A stretch of DNA of 16,731 nucleotides, taken from a bacterium. GTDB lineage: Bacteria > UBP6 > JAFGXH01. The position numbers and the translations under genes are program-made. Below are positions 1 to 6,813 of the stretch, in pieces. Each line of letters starts with the position of its first letter. Within the stretch, counting starts at the first letter, position 1. Location of the stretch: contig JAMOQH010000044.1 in NCBI GenBank assembly GCA_027064085.1, positions 1 through 16,731 on the forward strand. The letters run 5' to 3'. The notes under the pieces are model-generated. The model searched no databases and had not been told where the DNA came from. It saw only the letters and a program-made list of their open reading frames with translations.

Positions 1-1
1 A

Positions 2-58
2 CGGCACTCACTTTGCGAGAAGCGTGGTTCTCACGCTGGTGAGTTTTGGAGTTTCCTA
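2..58 (-). repeat. Second copy of the 57-bp stem-loop repeat after fliG (A2)
   Basis: This 57-bp unit is identical to the one at 74-130, giving a period of 72 bp. It contains the dyads 6-11/39-44 (ACTCAC/GTGAGT) and 15-21/28-34 around a 6-base loop at 22-27. It is about half G+C by my count in otherwise very AT-rich DNA. Similarity to the other copy ends at position 2, next to the window edge, so more copies may lie outside. No protein-coding content is evident. Confidence 0.9.
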
Positions 59-62
59 ATAC

Positions 63-130
63 GGAAACAGAACCGGCACTCACTTTGCGAGAAGCGTGGT
101 TCTCACGCTGGTGAGTTTTGGAGTTTCCTA
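63..130 (-). repeat. Nested stem-loop element overlapping the fliG stop codon (A1)
   Basis: Read on the minus strand (the sense of fliG), the element starts with the fliG TAG stop (128-130) and folds as three nested stems. The outer stem is GGAAAC/GTTTCC (123-128 with 63-68). The middle stem is ACTCAC/GTGAGT (111-116 with 78-83). The inner stem is GTGAGAA/TTCTCGC (100-106 with 87-93), with loop CCACGC. The inner stem holds one pair that is a U·G wobble on the minus-strand RNA but a C·A mismatch on the plus strand, which favours a minus-strand RNA structure. The 57-bp repeat unit itself is 74-130. The same architecture occurs after fliF at 1256-1324. Whether it acts in termination, mRNA processing or as a mobile repeat cannot be decided from the sequence. 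Confidence 0.8.
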
Positions 131-1204
131 TACAAATTCCTCACCTCCTTTTGCTAACATAATTTTACCTTCTTCTTCAAGTTTTAATGAAACATTAACA
201 ATTGCTTGCTGTGCTTTTTCTACATCAGATAATTTTACTGGTCCTAGCATATCTAAATCATCTTTTAAGTATTCGGCTGCTCTTGAAGACATATTCTTAA
301 ATATTTTTTCTTGTAAAGCTATTGGAGCAGTTTTTAAAGCCATTAGCAAACTATCATTTTCAACTTCTTTTAATATTGTTTGAATTGCTTTGTCGTCGAC
401 ATTCATTAAATCATCAAAAATAAACATTAACTGTTTAATTTCATCTGCTAATTCAGGTTCTAAATCTTCAAGATTTTCCATTAATATTCCTTCTGTTGAT
501 TTATCCATATTGTTAAATATTTCAGCAACCATTTCAACTCCACCTGCTTGCTGCATAGAAGTATTACCCATAGATTTTATTTCTTTATATAATGCTTCTT
601 CTATTACTTGTATGATTTCAGGAGAAATTGTATCAATTTTCGCCATTCTTAAAACAACATCTAATCTTGTTTCATCATCTAGTATCTGTAATATTTCGGC
701 GGATTTAACTGGATCTGTATATGCTAAAATAAGAGATATTGTCTGAGGATGTTCTTTTCTGATTAAGTTAGCGATTGTTCTTGATTCTACATTCATTAAT
801 GATTTTAATCTTGGTTGGTCTGTATCATTTATGCCTAGTAGTTTTTTAGCTTTTCCTTCTCCAAGAACACCAGATGCAATTTTTTTAATATATTCTCCAC
901 CTTGAGATATTGAAAGCATATCCTCACCCGCTTCCATTAGAAAACTTTTAAATATTGATAGTAGTTCTGGTTTGCTGAGCATAGATAATTCTGGCATATA
1001 AGTACCTAACTCTTTGATTTCTTCATCAGAAAACTTTCTGAAAACTTCAGATGCAATATCTTCTTCTAATATACTTAAAATTGCTAAACTCTTAACTGTT
1101 GCTTTTATGTTTGATAGATCTGCATAAGAAGATTCATCAGTATTATTATTCTCTTTTACTTGAGGTTTATTGTTTTCTTCTACTTTTTTTTGTGCTTCAG
1201 GCAT
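128..1204 (-). CDS. fliG: Flagellar motor switch protein FliG
   Basis: FliG forms the rotor ring of the C-ring on the cytoplasmic face of the MS ring and couples stator torque and CheY-dependent switching. The 358-aa product has an N-terminal FliF-binding domain preceded by a charged, Asn/Glu-rich extension of about 30 residues. The middle domain carries the canonical EHPQ motif (151-154), which contacts FliM. A Gly-Gly hinge follows at 221-222. The C-terminal torque domain has the MFIFDDL segment (260-266) and a charged helix beyond it. The start at 1204 has a clear RBS (AAGGAG, about 7 bases upstream). The gene lies 117 bp downstream of fliF, and the gap is filled by a stem-loop element. 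The stop codon TAG is the first codon of another such element. The next flagellar gene, often fliH, would be beyond the left edge. Confidence 0.97.
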   Translation of the reverse strand: MPEAQKKVEENNKPQVKENNNTDESSYADLSNIKATVKSLAILSILEEDIASEVFRKFSDEEIKELGTYMPELSMLSKPELLSIFKSFLMEAGEDMLSISQGGEYIKKIASGVLGEGKAKKLLGINDTDQPRLKSLMNVESRTIANLIRKEHPQTISLILAYTDPVKSAEILQILDDETRLDVVLRMAKIDTISPEIIQVIEEALYKEIKSMGNTSMQQAGGVEMVAEIFNNMDKSTEGILMENLEDLEPELADEIKQLMFIFDDLMNVDDKAIQTILKEVENDSLLMALKTAPIALQEKIFKNMSSRAAEYLKDDLDMLGPVKLSDVEKAQQAIVNVSLKLEEEGKIMLAKGGEEFV

Positions 1205-1215
1205 ATTTTCTCCTT

Positions 1216-1239
1216 ATGTTAAGTTTAATCATTTCTTTA
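1216..1239 (-). repeat. Half-element: direct repeat just before the fliG RBS (B2)
   Basis: These 24 bp are an exact copy of the stretch at 1301-1324, offset by 85 bp. They carry only the 5' arm of the element, with GTTAAGT at 1218-1224 and TCATTTC at 1229-1235 on the plus strand. They abut the fliG Shine-Dalgarno sequence. Both arms can pair with the 3' arms of the full element (GAAATGA 1256-1262 and ACTTAAC 1269-1275), so this copy competes with the arm next to the fliF stop codon for the same partners. Confidence 0.85.
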
Positions 1240-1255
1240 GCATTTTACCTCTTAC

Positions 1256-1324
1256 GAAATGAATAGGAACTTAACTTTGTAAGAAGCATCGTTCTTACGC
1301 ATGTTAAGTTTAATCATTTCTTTA
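1256..1324 (-). repeat. Nested stem-loop element overlapping the fliF stop codon (B1)
   Basis: On the minus strand the element starts with the fliF TAA stop (1322-1324). It folds as an outer stem GAAATGA/TCATTTC (1314-1320 with 1256-1262), a middle stem ACTTAAC/GTTAAGT (1303-1309 with 1269-1275) and an inner stem GTAAGAA/TTCTTAC (1292-1298 with 1279-1285), with loop CGATGC. All three stems are perfect 7-bp matches. The internal loop is ATGC on one side and AAA on the other. The layout matches the element after fliG (63-130), where the loops are CAGC and AAA. There is no U run after it, so it does not look like a simple intrinsic terminator; fliG must also be expressed from downstream of it. 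Confidence 0.8.
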
Positions 1325-2959
1325 CCCATTATTAATCCAATATCTTAAGATTTGTAAGACATTTTCTGGGTTTTCATAAGCAATTTCATTAATTTTCTTT
1401 CTTAATTTGGCTTCCAATGATTCCTCATTAATAACATCCTCTTCTTTATTAGTATCGGATTTTGTGCTTAAATGTTCAATACCTGTTTCACCATCATTTA
1501 ATGCATCAATTATTTCCTTTTCTGATTCAGATAATTCCATTAATCCGTTACTTGCTTCTAATTCATTAATATCAAGAACTTCCTCTCGCATTGTTGCCCA
1601 ATTTAAAATTTTTCTTAAAATTAAAAATGCTACAAGTAATAATAGTATATAGAATAAATATTTTGAGATTTTAAAATAAAATGCAGATTTTTTATAAAAA
1701 GGAGTGGGTTTATATACATCATCTTTAACTTCTTTAAAGGGCATATTTGCTACTTCAACTTGATCACCTCTTTCTAAATCATAACCAACAGCATTTTTAA
1801 CAATATTTAATAATGTTTTTATTTCTTTTTCTGTTCTAGGTACATAAATATTATTTCCCTTTTTATCTTTCTTATAGCTTCCATTTATAAGTACTGCAAC
1901 AGATATTTTTTTAACATTTCCAATACTTGATTTAGTACTTTTTACAACTTTTGATACTTCATAGTTTCTAATTTGGCTATTTCTAGTTTTTTCACCACTA
2001 TTTCCTTTGGTGATTGTTCCTTTTGCAGTGCCATTTTCAGGATTATTAGACTCACTTCCAGGTATTCCACCAATTTTATTTTCACCATTTATTTTTTTTT
2101 CGTCTAATAGCTTCTCAGATCTAATAGCTGTTGCATCAGGATCATATGACTCTTCTGATTTAGCCTTTTTGTCAAAATCTAGTAATGCTTCAACTTTGAC
2201 TATAGCGTTTCCTACTCCTAGGGCTCTATCTAAGATATCTTGTACTTGTTTTCTTAGTTTTTCTTCATATCTTTTTTGATATTCTAATGGTGTTTTATCT
2301 ATTCCATTATTATTATCTTGATTTAATTTATTACCATTTGTATCAACAATTGAGATATTTTCTTTTTTTAACCCTTCTATACTTCCTGCTACTAAAAAAA
2401 GTACTCCTTCAATTTGTTTTTTAGTTAAATAATCATTTTTTTTTAACTTTAATACTATAGATGCTGTTGCCTCTCTATCATCTTCTCTAAAAATAGCTTT
2501 TTTAGGCAATACTATATGTACTCTTGATGACACAACTGCTGAAAGTTGATTAATTGTTTTAGATAATTCTCCTTGTAATGCTCTTAAATAATTAAGCCTT
2601 TCCATAAAGCTAGTCATACCATATTTTTGTTTATCAAGTATTTCAAAACCAATTCCATTTCCAACAAGTTTTTTTTGTGCAAGAGTTAGTCGTAATTTAG
2701 CAACTTTTTCACTTGGAACCATAATGTTTCCACTATTTGTAACTTTGTAAGGGATTTTCATTACTTTGAGTTCTTTTGAAATACTTGCAGCATCTTCTTG
2801 TGCTAAATCTCTATACAAAAATGAATATTCAATTTCATCTTCAGATGCTAGTAGTAAAATTACAACAATTACTACAAAAAATAAAGAAAAGAATATGGCT
2901 GCTTTTTTTACTAATGATAAATTTTTAAATTTTTCTAGAATATTTTTCATTCCATCCAT
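1322..2959 (-). CDS. fliF: Flagellar M-ring protein FliF
   Basis: FliF forms the MS ring in the inner membrane, the base on which the rod, C-ring and export gate are built. The 545-aa product is close to the usual family length. It has an N-terminal membrane segment at about 19-38, a YscJ/FliF-type ring-building domain in the first half, and a low-complexity charged periplasmic stretch in the middle. A second membrane segment lies at about 435-452, followed by an acidic cytoplasmic tail. The tail ends in the FliG-binding region (ENPENVLQILRYWI), which agrees with fliG being the next gene. The start at 2959 is preferred because AGGGG lies 5 bases upstream; the Met three codons later would be too distant. 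The gap to fliE is 18 bp. Confidence 0.97.
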   Translation of the reverse strand: MDGMKNILEKFKNLSLVKKAAIFFSLFFVVIVVILLLASEDEIEYSFLYRDLAQEDAASISKELKVMKIPYKVTNSGNIMVPSEKVAKLRLTLAQKKLVGNGIGFEILDKQKYGMTSFMERLNYLRALQGELSKTINQLSAVVSSRVHIVLPKKAIFREDDREATASIVLKLKKNDYLTKKQIEGVLFLVAGSIEGLKKENISIVDTNGNKLNQDNNNGIDKTPLEYQKRYEEKLRKQVQDILDRALGVGNAIVKVEALLDFDKKAKSEESYDPDATAIRSEKLLDEKKINGENKIGGIPGSESNNPENGTAKGTITKGNSGEKTRNSQIRNYEVSKVVKSTKSSIGNVKKISVAVLINGSYKKDKKGNNIYVPRTEKEIKTLLNIVKNAVGYDLERGDQVEVANMPFKEVKDDVYKPTPFYKKSAFYFKISKYLFYILLLLVAFLILRKILNWATMREEVLDINELEASNGLMELSESEKEIIDALNDGETGIEHLSTKSDTNKEEDVINEESLEAKLRKKINEIAYENPENVLQILRYWINNG

Positions 2960-2977
2960 AATTACCCCTATTTTTTA

Positions 2978-3301
2978 TCAAACATTCATTCGCATCATTT
3001 CTCTATAAGCATCAATACCTTTATCTCTTACTTTGGTCATTAATTTCAACGATATTTCTGCTTTTTGTAAAGATAACATTACTTCATGAATATTTCTATT
3101 ATTATCACTTGTAAGCAAACCTTCTATATTTAAATCTGCTGTTTTCTGTTCGTCTGCTACTTTATCAACAGCATTATTAAGCTCATCTTTAAAAGATATT
3201 TTGTCATCGCCAGATTTTTGACTAATTTTACCTTTAGGGTCTGTATTCTGTATTTTTGTGGTATTGCTTAACTGGTTTACCATTATATCTGTTAGTTTCA
3301 T
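2978..3301 (-). CDS. fliE: Flagellar hook-basal body complex protein FliE
   Basis: FliE joins the MS ring to the proximal rod and is among the first substrates of the flagellar export apparatus. The product is 107 aa, the usual size. The diagnostic C-terminal half is present: SFKDELNNAVDKV followed by the helix VMLSLQKAEISLKLMTKVRD, ending in AYREMMRMNV. The start at 3301 has an excellent RBS (AGGAGG, spacing 7). It is the first gene of the fliE-fliF-fliG transcription unit, the common order. A candidate sigma-54 promoter lies immediately upstream. Confidence 0.96.
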   Translation of the reverse strand: MKLTDIMVNQLSNTTKIQNTDPKGKISQKSGDDKISFKDELNNAVDKVADEQKTADLNIEGLLTSDNNRNIHEVMLSLQKAEISLKLMTKVRDKGIDAYREMMRMNV

Positions 3302-3330
3302 AATCCTGCCTCCTAAAGATTACAACTGTA

Positions 3331-3350
3331 GTTGCAATATTGTTTCCTAG
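3331..3350 (-). promoter_or_regulatory. Candidate sigma-54 promoter of the fliE operon
   Basis: On the minus strand the sequence AGGAAAC-N4-TTGCA has the GG and GC dinucleotides (3346-3347 and 3334-3335) separated by exactly 10 bases, the hallmark of -24/-12 promoters. The -12 half is a full match; the -24 half keeps GG but is otherwise weak. The expected start is near 3322, leaving a leader of about 20 nt that just contains the RBS. RpoN control of rod and ring genes is common in flagellated proteobacteria. A short dyad CAACT/AGTTG (3323-3334) overlaps the -12 side. Confidence 0.45.
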
Positions 3351-3373
3351 TTTTAATTTTTTGTCATTTCAAC

Positions 3374-3387
3374 CACCAAACTTGGTG
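3374..3387. repeat. Inverted repeat CACCAA-AC-TTGGTG
   Basis: This perfect 6-bp dyad with a 2-base centre lies in the divergent region between fliE and the GH57 gene. Its symmetry and position, 27 bp upstream of the candidate sigma-54 site, fit a protein-binding site better than a terminator, because both flanking genes read away from it. The binding protein is unknown. Confidence 0.4.
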
Positions 3388-3399
3388 TTTTACATGTAG

Positions 3400-3426
3400 T
3401 TTTAAGCCTTAGTATAAGTCTTAAAA
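3400..3426. repeat. 27-bp near-perfect palindrome in the divergent fliE/GH57 region
   Basis: The arms are TTTTAAG and CTTAAAA, then a single C/T mismatch, then CTTA/TAAG around GTA, so 11 of 12 arm positions pair. It sits about 140 bp upstream of the GH57 start and about 100 bp upstream of fliE. It could be an operator for either unit, or a hairpin in a long GH57 leader. No gene is apparent in 3302-3567, and I see no convincing -35/-10 pair for the GH57 gene in this AT-rich stretch. Confidence 0.45.
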
Positions 3427-3567
3427 TTATTTATATATGCTGTTTATATAATAAATTTAATAACTAAACTTCATTTTAATCAACTTAGATAATATAGGAG
3501 AATAGTAATATCTTTTAAAATAAATAAAAATATGATATAAAGTGAAAGGATAGATGAGGTATTATTT

Positions 3568-5661
3568 ATGGTTAATAAAATAAATTTAGCATTTTTATGG
3601 CATATGCACCAACCCAATTATGTTGACCCTATAAAAAAAGAATTTATAATGCCTTGGGTAAGGCTTCATGCAATGCAAGATTATTTGGATATACCAAGTG
3701 CTATTTTAAAACCTGAGAACGCTAAAACAAATATAAACTTTGTTCCGTCTTTATTAGAACAATTGGAATTTTATATTGATAAAAAGTACAGTGATAGTTA
3801 TTTAATGGTTGTTGAAAAGGATGTGAAAGTCTTAACAGATCTAGAAAAGAATTTTATTGTAGATAAATTATTTAATATCAATATTGAAAAAGTTGTTTTA
3901 AAATCAACTAGATATAAAGAATTATTTCAGAAAAAGGAAGATTTACTTATTACTAAAAAGGATAATATTGGATTAGAATTTTTTGAACAAGAAATTAGAG
4001 ATTTACAAGTACATTTTCAATTAGGTTGGAGTGGAACTAAACTTAAAAATAATATTTTTATAAAAGAATTAATAAAAAAAGATAGAGGTTTTACAGAAGA
4101 AGAAAAAAATAAATTATTAACTATTCAGTATCAATTTTTAATAGAAGTGAGAGATTATATTAAATCATTAGCTAATAATAATAATTGTGAAGTTTCAATA
4201 ACACCATTTTATCATCCAATTATTCCTATCATGAACGATATAAGCAATGTAAATAAAGCTTGGAGTAATTCAAGTATTCCAAATAATTTTTCGAATATGT
4301 CATATTATTCTAAAAAGCATTTAAAAAAAGCAGAAGATTATGCTATTAGATTTTTTGGTAAAAGAATAACGGGAATGTGGCCAGCAGAAGGAAGTGTTAG
4401 TAAAGACTTTTTAGAACTTTTACAAGAAACAAAAATAGAATGGATAGCAACCGATGAAGCTATTTTAGCCAAATCAAGGGGGTATTCTCCTTCTCTTGAT
4501 GAATTATCAACACCATACTTGTATAATAATAAATATATCTTTTTTAGAAATCATAGCTTGTCAGATAAAATTGGTTTTGTTTATTCAAATTGGGATAAAA
4601 TTGATGCTGTAAATAATTTTATTGAAGAGTTAAATCACTTTAGAGCGAATATTAATAGAGAAGAAGCTCTGATTACTATTATTTTAGATGGAGAAAATGC
4701 TTGGGAATACTATGAACAGCATGGAGAGCCCTTTTTAACTGAGTTATTTGATAAATTATCAAATGTTGATTGGATAAATTTAACAACATTTAGTAACTAT
4801 ATTGAAAAAAATAAAAAAATCATACCTTCTCTTGATAATTTAATACCTGGTTCATGGATAGATGGTAATTTTAATACTTGGATTAATGAGCCTATTAAAA
4901 ATAAATATTGGGAATATTTATTTCACTTAAATAACATTATTAAAAATAGAAGGCTTAATAATTTAATAGGATTAGATACTTTAAAAACTATTGAAGAACA
5001 CTTTATGATTGCTCAAGGTAGTGACTGGATGTGGTGGGCTGGAGAGGGGCATAGTAGTTCCAATGATTTGGATTTTGATTTGTTATTTAGAAATTATTTA
5101 ATTAAAATTTATTCTTTGTTAAGCCTAGATGCTCCTATAGAGTTATATTCTCCGCTTTATTCAAAAGTAGAAGTAATAAATTATAAAAAGCCATTACATC
5201 TAATCACACCAAACATTTCAGGTAAATTAGATGATTATTATGGTTGGGTTTCTAGTGGAGAAATATTGCAAGAGCAAGGTGCAATACATAAAACAGATAC
5301 TATCATTAGCAAGGTATTATTTGGATTTGATAAAGAAAATATGTATTTTCAATTGTCATCATCTATTGATTTAAAAGAATTTGGTAAAAGAGCTTATGTT
5401 ATTTCAATTGAATTTGTTGATTTTAATAAAAAGATAGATTTAATTTCAAATAATAATGGAGTAATTTCCTTTATTGATGAAGTTTGTGAAGCAAGTATTA
5501 AATTTTCTTGTATTAAAGAGTCTTTTGAGCCAAATGAATCTATAAAATTTAGAGTTTTACTTAACGAAAATGGTAAAATAATAGAAAGAATACCTAATAC
5601 AGATATTATTGTTGTAAATTATCCTAGTGATGATTTTGATCTTACAAATTGGTATGTTTAA
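3568..5661 (+). CDS. Glycoside hydrolase family 57 protein (alpha-amylase/amylopullulanase-like)
   Basis: The 697-aa product belongs to the GH57 alpha-glucan retaining hydrolases. It opens with the family signature WHMHQP (11-16). The predicted nucleophile is Glu274 in GMWPAEGSVS, and the predicted acid/base is Asp374 in ILDGENAWEYY. A WMWWAGEGHSS stretch, typical of this COG1449 type, follows in the second half. The last 160 residues or so look like a beta-rich accessory domain. There is no signal peptide, so it should act in the cytoplasm on glycogen or maltodextrins. The RBS GAGG lies 8 bases before the ATG. The stop overlaps the RBS of galT (TAAGGAG), so the two genes are translationally close and almost certainly co-transcribed. 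Exact substrate (amylase, pullulanase or branching-type activity) cannot be read from the motifs. Confidence 0.93.
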   Translation: MVNKINLAFLWHMHQPNYVDPIKKEFIMPWVRLHAMQDYLDIPSAILKPENAKTNINFVPSLLEQLEFYIDKKYSDSYLMVVEKDVKVLTDLEKNFIVDKLFNINIEKVVLKSTRYKELFQKKEDLLITKKDNIGLEFFEQEIRDLQVHFQLGWSGTKLKNNIFIKELIKKDRGFTEEEKNKLLTIQYQFLIEVRDYIKSLANNNNCEVSITPFYHPIIPIMNDISNVNKAWSNSSIPNNFSNMSYYSKKHLKKAEDYAIRFFGKRITGMWPAEGSVSKDFLELLQETKIEWIATDEAILAKSRGYSPSLDELSTPYLYNNKYIFFRNHSLSDKIGFVYSNWDKIDAVNNFIEELNHFRANINREEALITIILDGENAWEYYEQHGEPFLTELFDKLSNVDWINLTTFSNYIEKNKKIIPSLDNLIPGSWIDGNFNTWINEPIKNKYWEYLFHLNNIIKNRRLNNLIGLDTLKTIEEHFMIAQGSDWMWWAGEGHSSSNDLDFDLLFRNYLIKIYSLLSLDAPIELYSPLYSKVEVINYKKPLHLITPNISGKLDDYYGWVSSGEILQEQGAIHKTDTIISKVLFGFDKENMYFQLSSSIDLKEFGKRAYVISIEFVDFNKKIDLISNNNGVISFIDEVCEASIKFSCIKESFEPNESIKFRVLLNENGKIIERIPNTDIIVVNYPSDDFDLTNWYV

Positions 5662-5670
5662 GGAGTAGAT

Positions 5671-6690
5671 ATGTCAGAATTAAGACATGATCCAATACAA
5701 AAAAGATGGGTTATTATTGCATCTGATAGGGGAAAACGACCTATTGATTTTAAGCAAGAAAATATAAAAAAAGAGCTTAACTTTTGTCCTTTTTGCAAAG
5801 GAAGTGAAGCTAAAACTCCAAATACTATTAGTGATATACTTGGTAGTGATAATCAATGGCGAGTTAGAACTGTTCCTAATAAGTATCCTGCTCTAAAAAT
5901 TGAAGGTGAATTAGATAGAAAAGCAGAGGGTATTTTTGATGTTGTAAATGGAATTGGTGCACATGAGGTTATTATAGAATCACCTAATCATGATGATGAT
6001 ATTACTTTGATGAGTTATGAAAATGTTCAAAAGATATTAATAATGTATAGAAATAGATTAAATGATTTAAAAAAAGACAGTAGGTTTAAGTATATTTTAA
6101 TATTTAAAAATCATGGTGTTGCAGCGGGAGCCTCTTTAGAACATCCTCATTCTCAAATAATTGCAACTCCAATTACTCCACGAACAGTTTCTGCTGAATT
6201 GCAAAGTGCGAAAGAGCATTTTTTATTAAAAGAAAGATGTATTTTTTGTGATATCATAAATCAAGAGTTAAAAGAGAATAAAAGAATAATATATCAGGAT
6301 AATCAATATGTAGTTATGATGCCTTTTGCTTCTCGGTTTCCATTTGAAATGATGATTGCGCCTATGCCTAAAAAGCATAGTCATGATTTTTCTGAATCAA
6401 CTGATGCTGATTTGTATAATCTTGCTGTTGTCTTAAAGGATACTTTATCAAAATTAAAAAAAGGTTTAAATGACCCTGCGTATAATTTTTTAATACATAC
6501 TGCTCCTAACAGAAACTCAAATAAAAGAGGTAATTTAGATTGGAATACAATAGAGAGGGATTTTCATTGGCATATTGAGATTATTCCAAGGCTCACAAAA
6601 AAAGCAGGTTTTGAGTGGGGAACAGGGTTTTATATTAATCCAACACCTCCAGAAGAAGCTGCAGAATATTTAAAAAAGATTAAATTATAG
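5671..6690 (+). CDS. galT: Galactose-1-phosphate uridylyltransferase
   Basis: GalT exchanges UMP between UDP-glucose and galactose-1-phosphate (Leloir pathway) via a uridylylated histidine. The 339-aa product is full length. It starts with the typical MSELRHDPIQKRWVIIA segment, has a CPFC metal site (Cys39/Cys42) and a second CIFC pair near the middle. The HPHSQ active-site motif places the nucleophile at His160, and HWHIEIIPR follows near the C-terminus. It begins 9 bp after the GH57 stop with AAGGAG 6 bases upstream. In the GH57 context it may act on glucose-1-phosphate released from alpha-glucan, as suggested for similar pairs in other bacteria; that role is an inference. No clear terminator follows. 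Confidence 0.94.
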   Translation: MSELRHDPIQKRWVIIASDRGKRPIDFKQENIKKELNFCPFCKGSEAKTPNTISDILGSDNQWRVRTVPNKYPALKIEGELDRKAEGIFDVVNGIGAHEVIIESPNHDDDITLMSYENVQKILIMYRNRLNDLKKDSRFKYILIFKNHGVAAGASLEHPHSQIIATPITPRTVSAELQSAKEHFLLKERCIFCDIINQELKENKRIIYQDNQYVVMMPFASRFPFEMMIAPMPKKHSHDFSESTDADLYNLAVVLKDTLSKLKKGLNDPAYNFLIHTAPNRNSNKRGNLDWNTIERDFHWHIEIIPRLTKKAGFEWGTGFYINPTPPEEAAEYLKKIKL

Positions 6691-6762
6691 CAGAGCTTTT
6701 AGTTATTTTAAAGCCTTGTGTCTTTTCGATAGAAATAATAAGATTTTTAAATTATAAAATAC

Positions 6763-6791
6763 TTGAATTATCAATGAAATTCTTGTAGAAT
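6763..6791 (+). promoter_or_regulatory. Sigma-70-type promoter of the 6814 lipoprotein gene
   Basis: TTGAAT (6763-6768) and TAGAAT (6786-6791) are separated by 17 bases, each with a good match to consensus. The predicted start near 6798 leaves a 16-nt leader holding GAGG (6804-6807) before the ATG. Confidence 0.6.
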
Positions 6792-6813
6792 AATGTTTTA
6801 TTTGAGGTCTTAG

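Noticed and set aside
1-130. CRISPR array
   Set aside because: Only two long units separated by about 15 bp, strong internal dyads, no variable spacers of uniform length and no cas genes.
1269-1309. Integron attC site: ACTTAAC and GTTAAGT fit RYYYAAC and GTTRRRY core boxes
   Set aside because: At 41 nt it is shorter than known attC sites. The sister element after fliG lacks the AAC/GTT triplets, there is no integrase or cassette context, and it lies inside a conserved flagellar operon.
6695-6715. Intrinsic terminator after galT (GCTTT/AAAGC)
   Set aside because: The stem is only 5 AT-rich pairs with no proper T run, so it is too weak to call.
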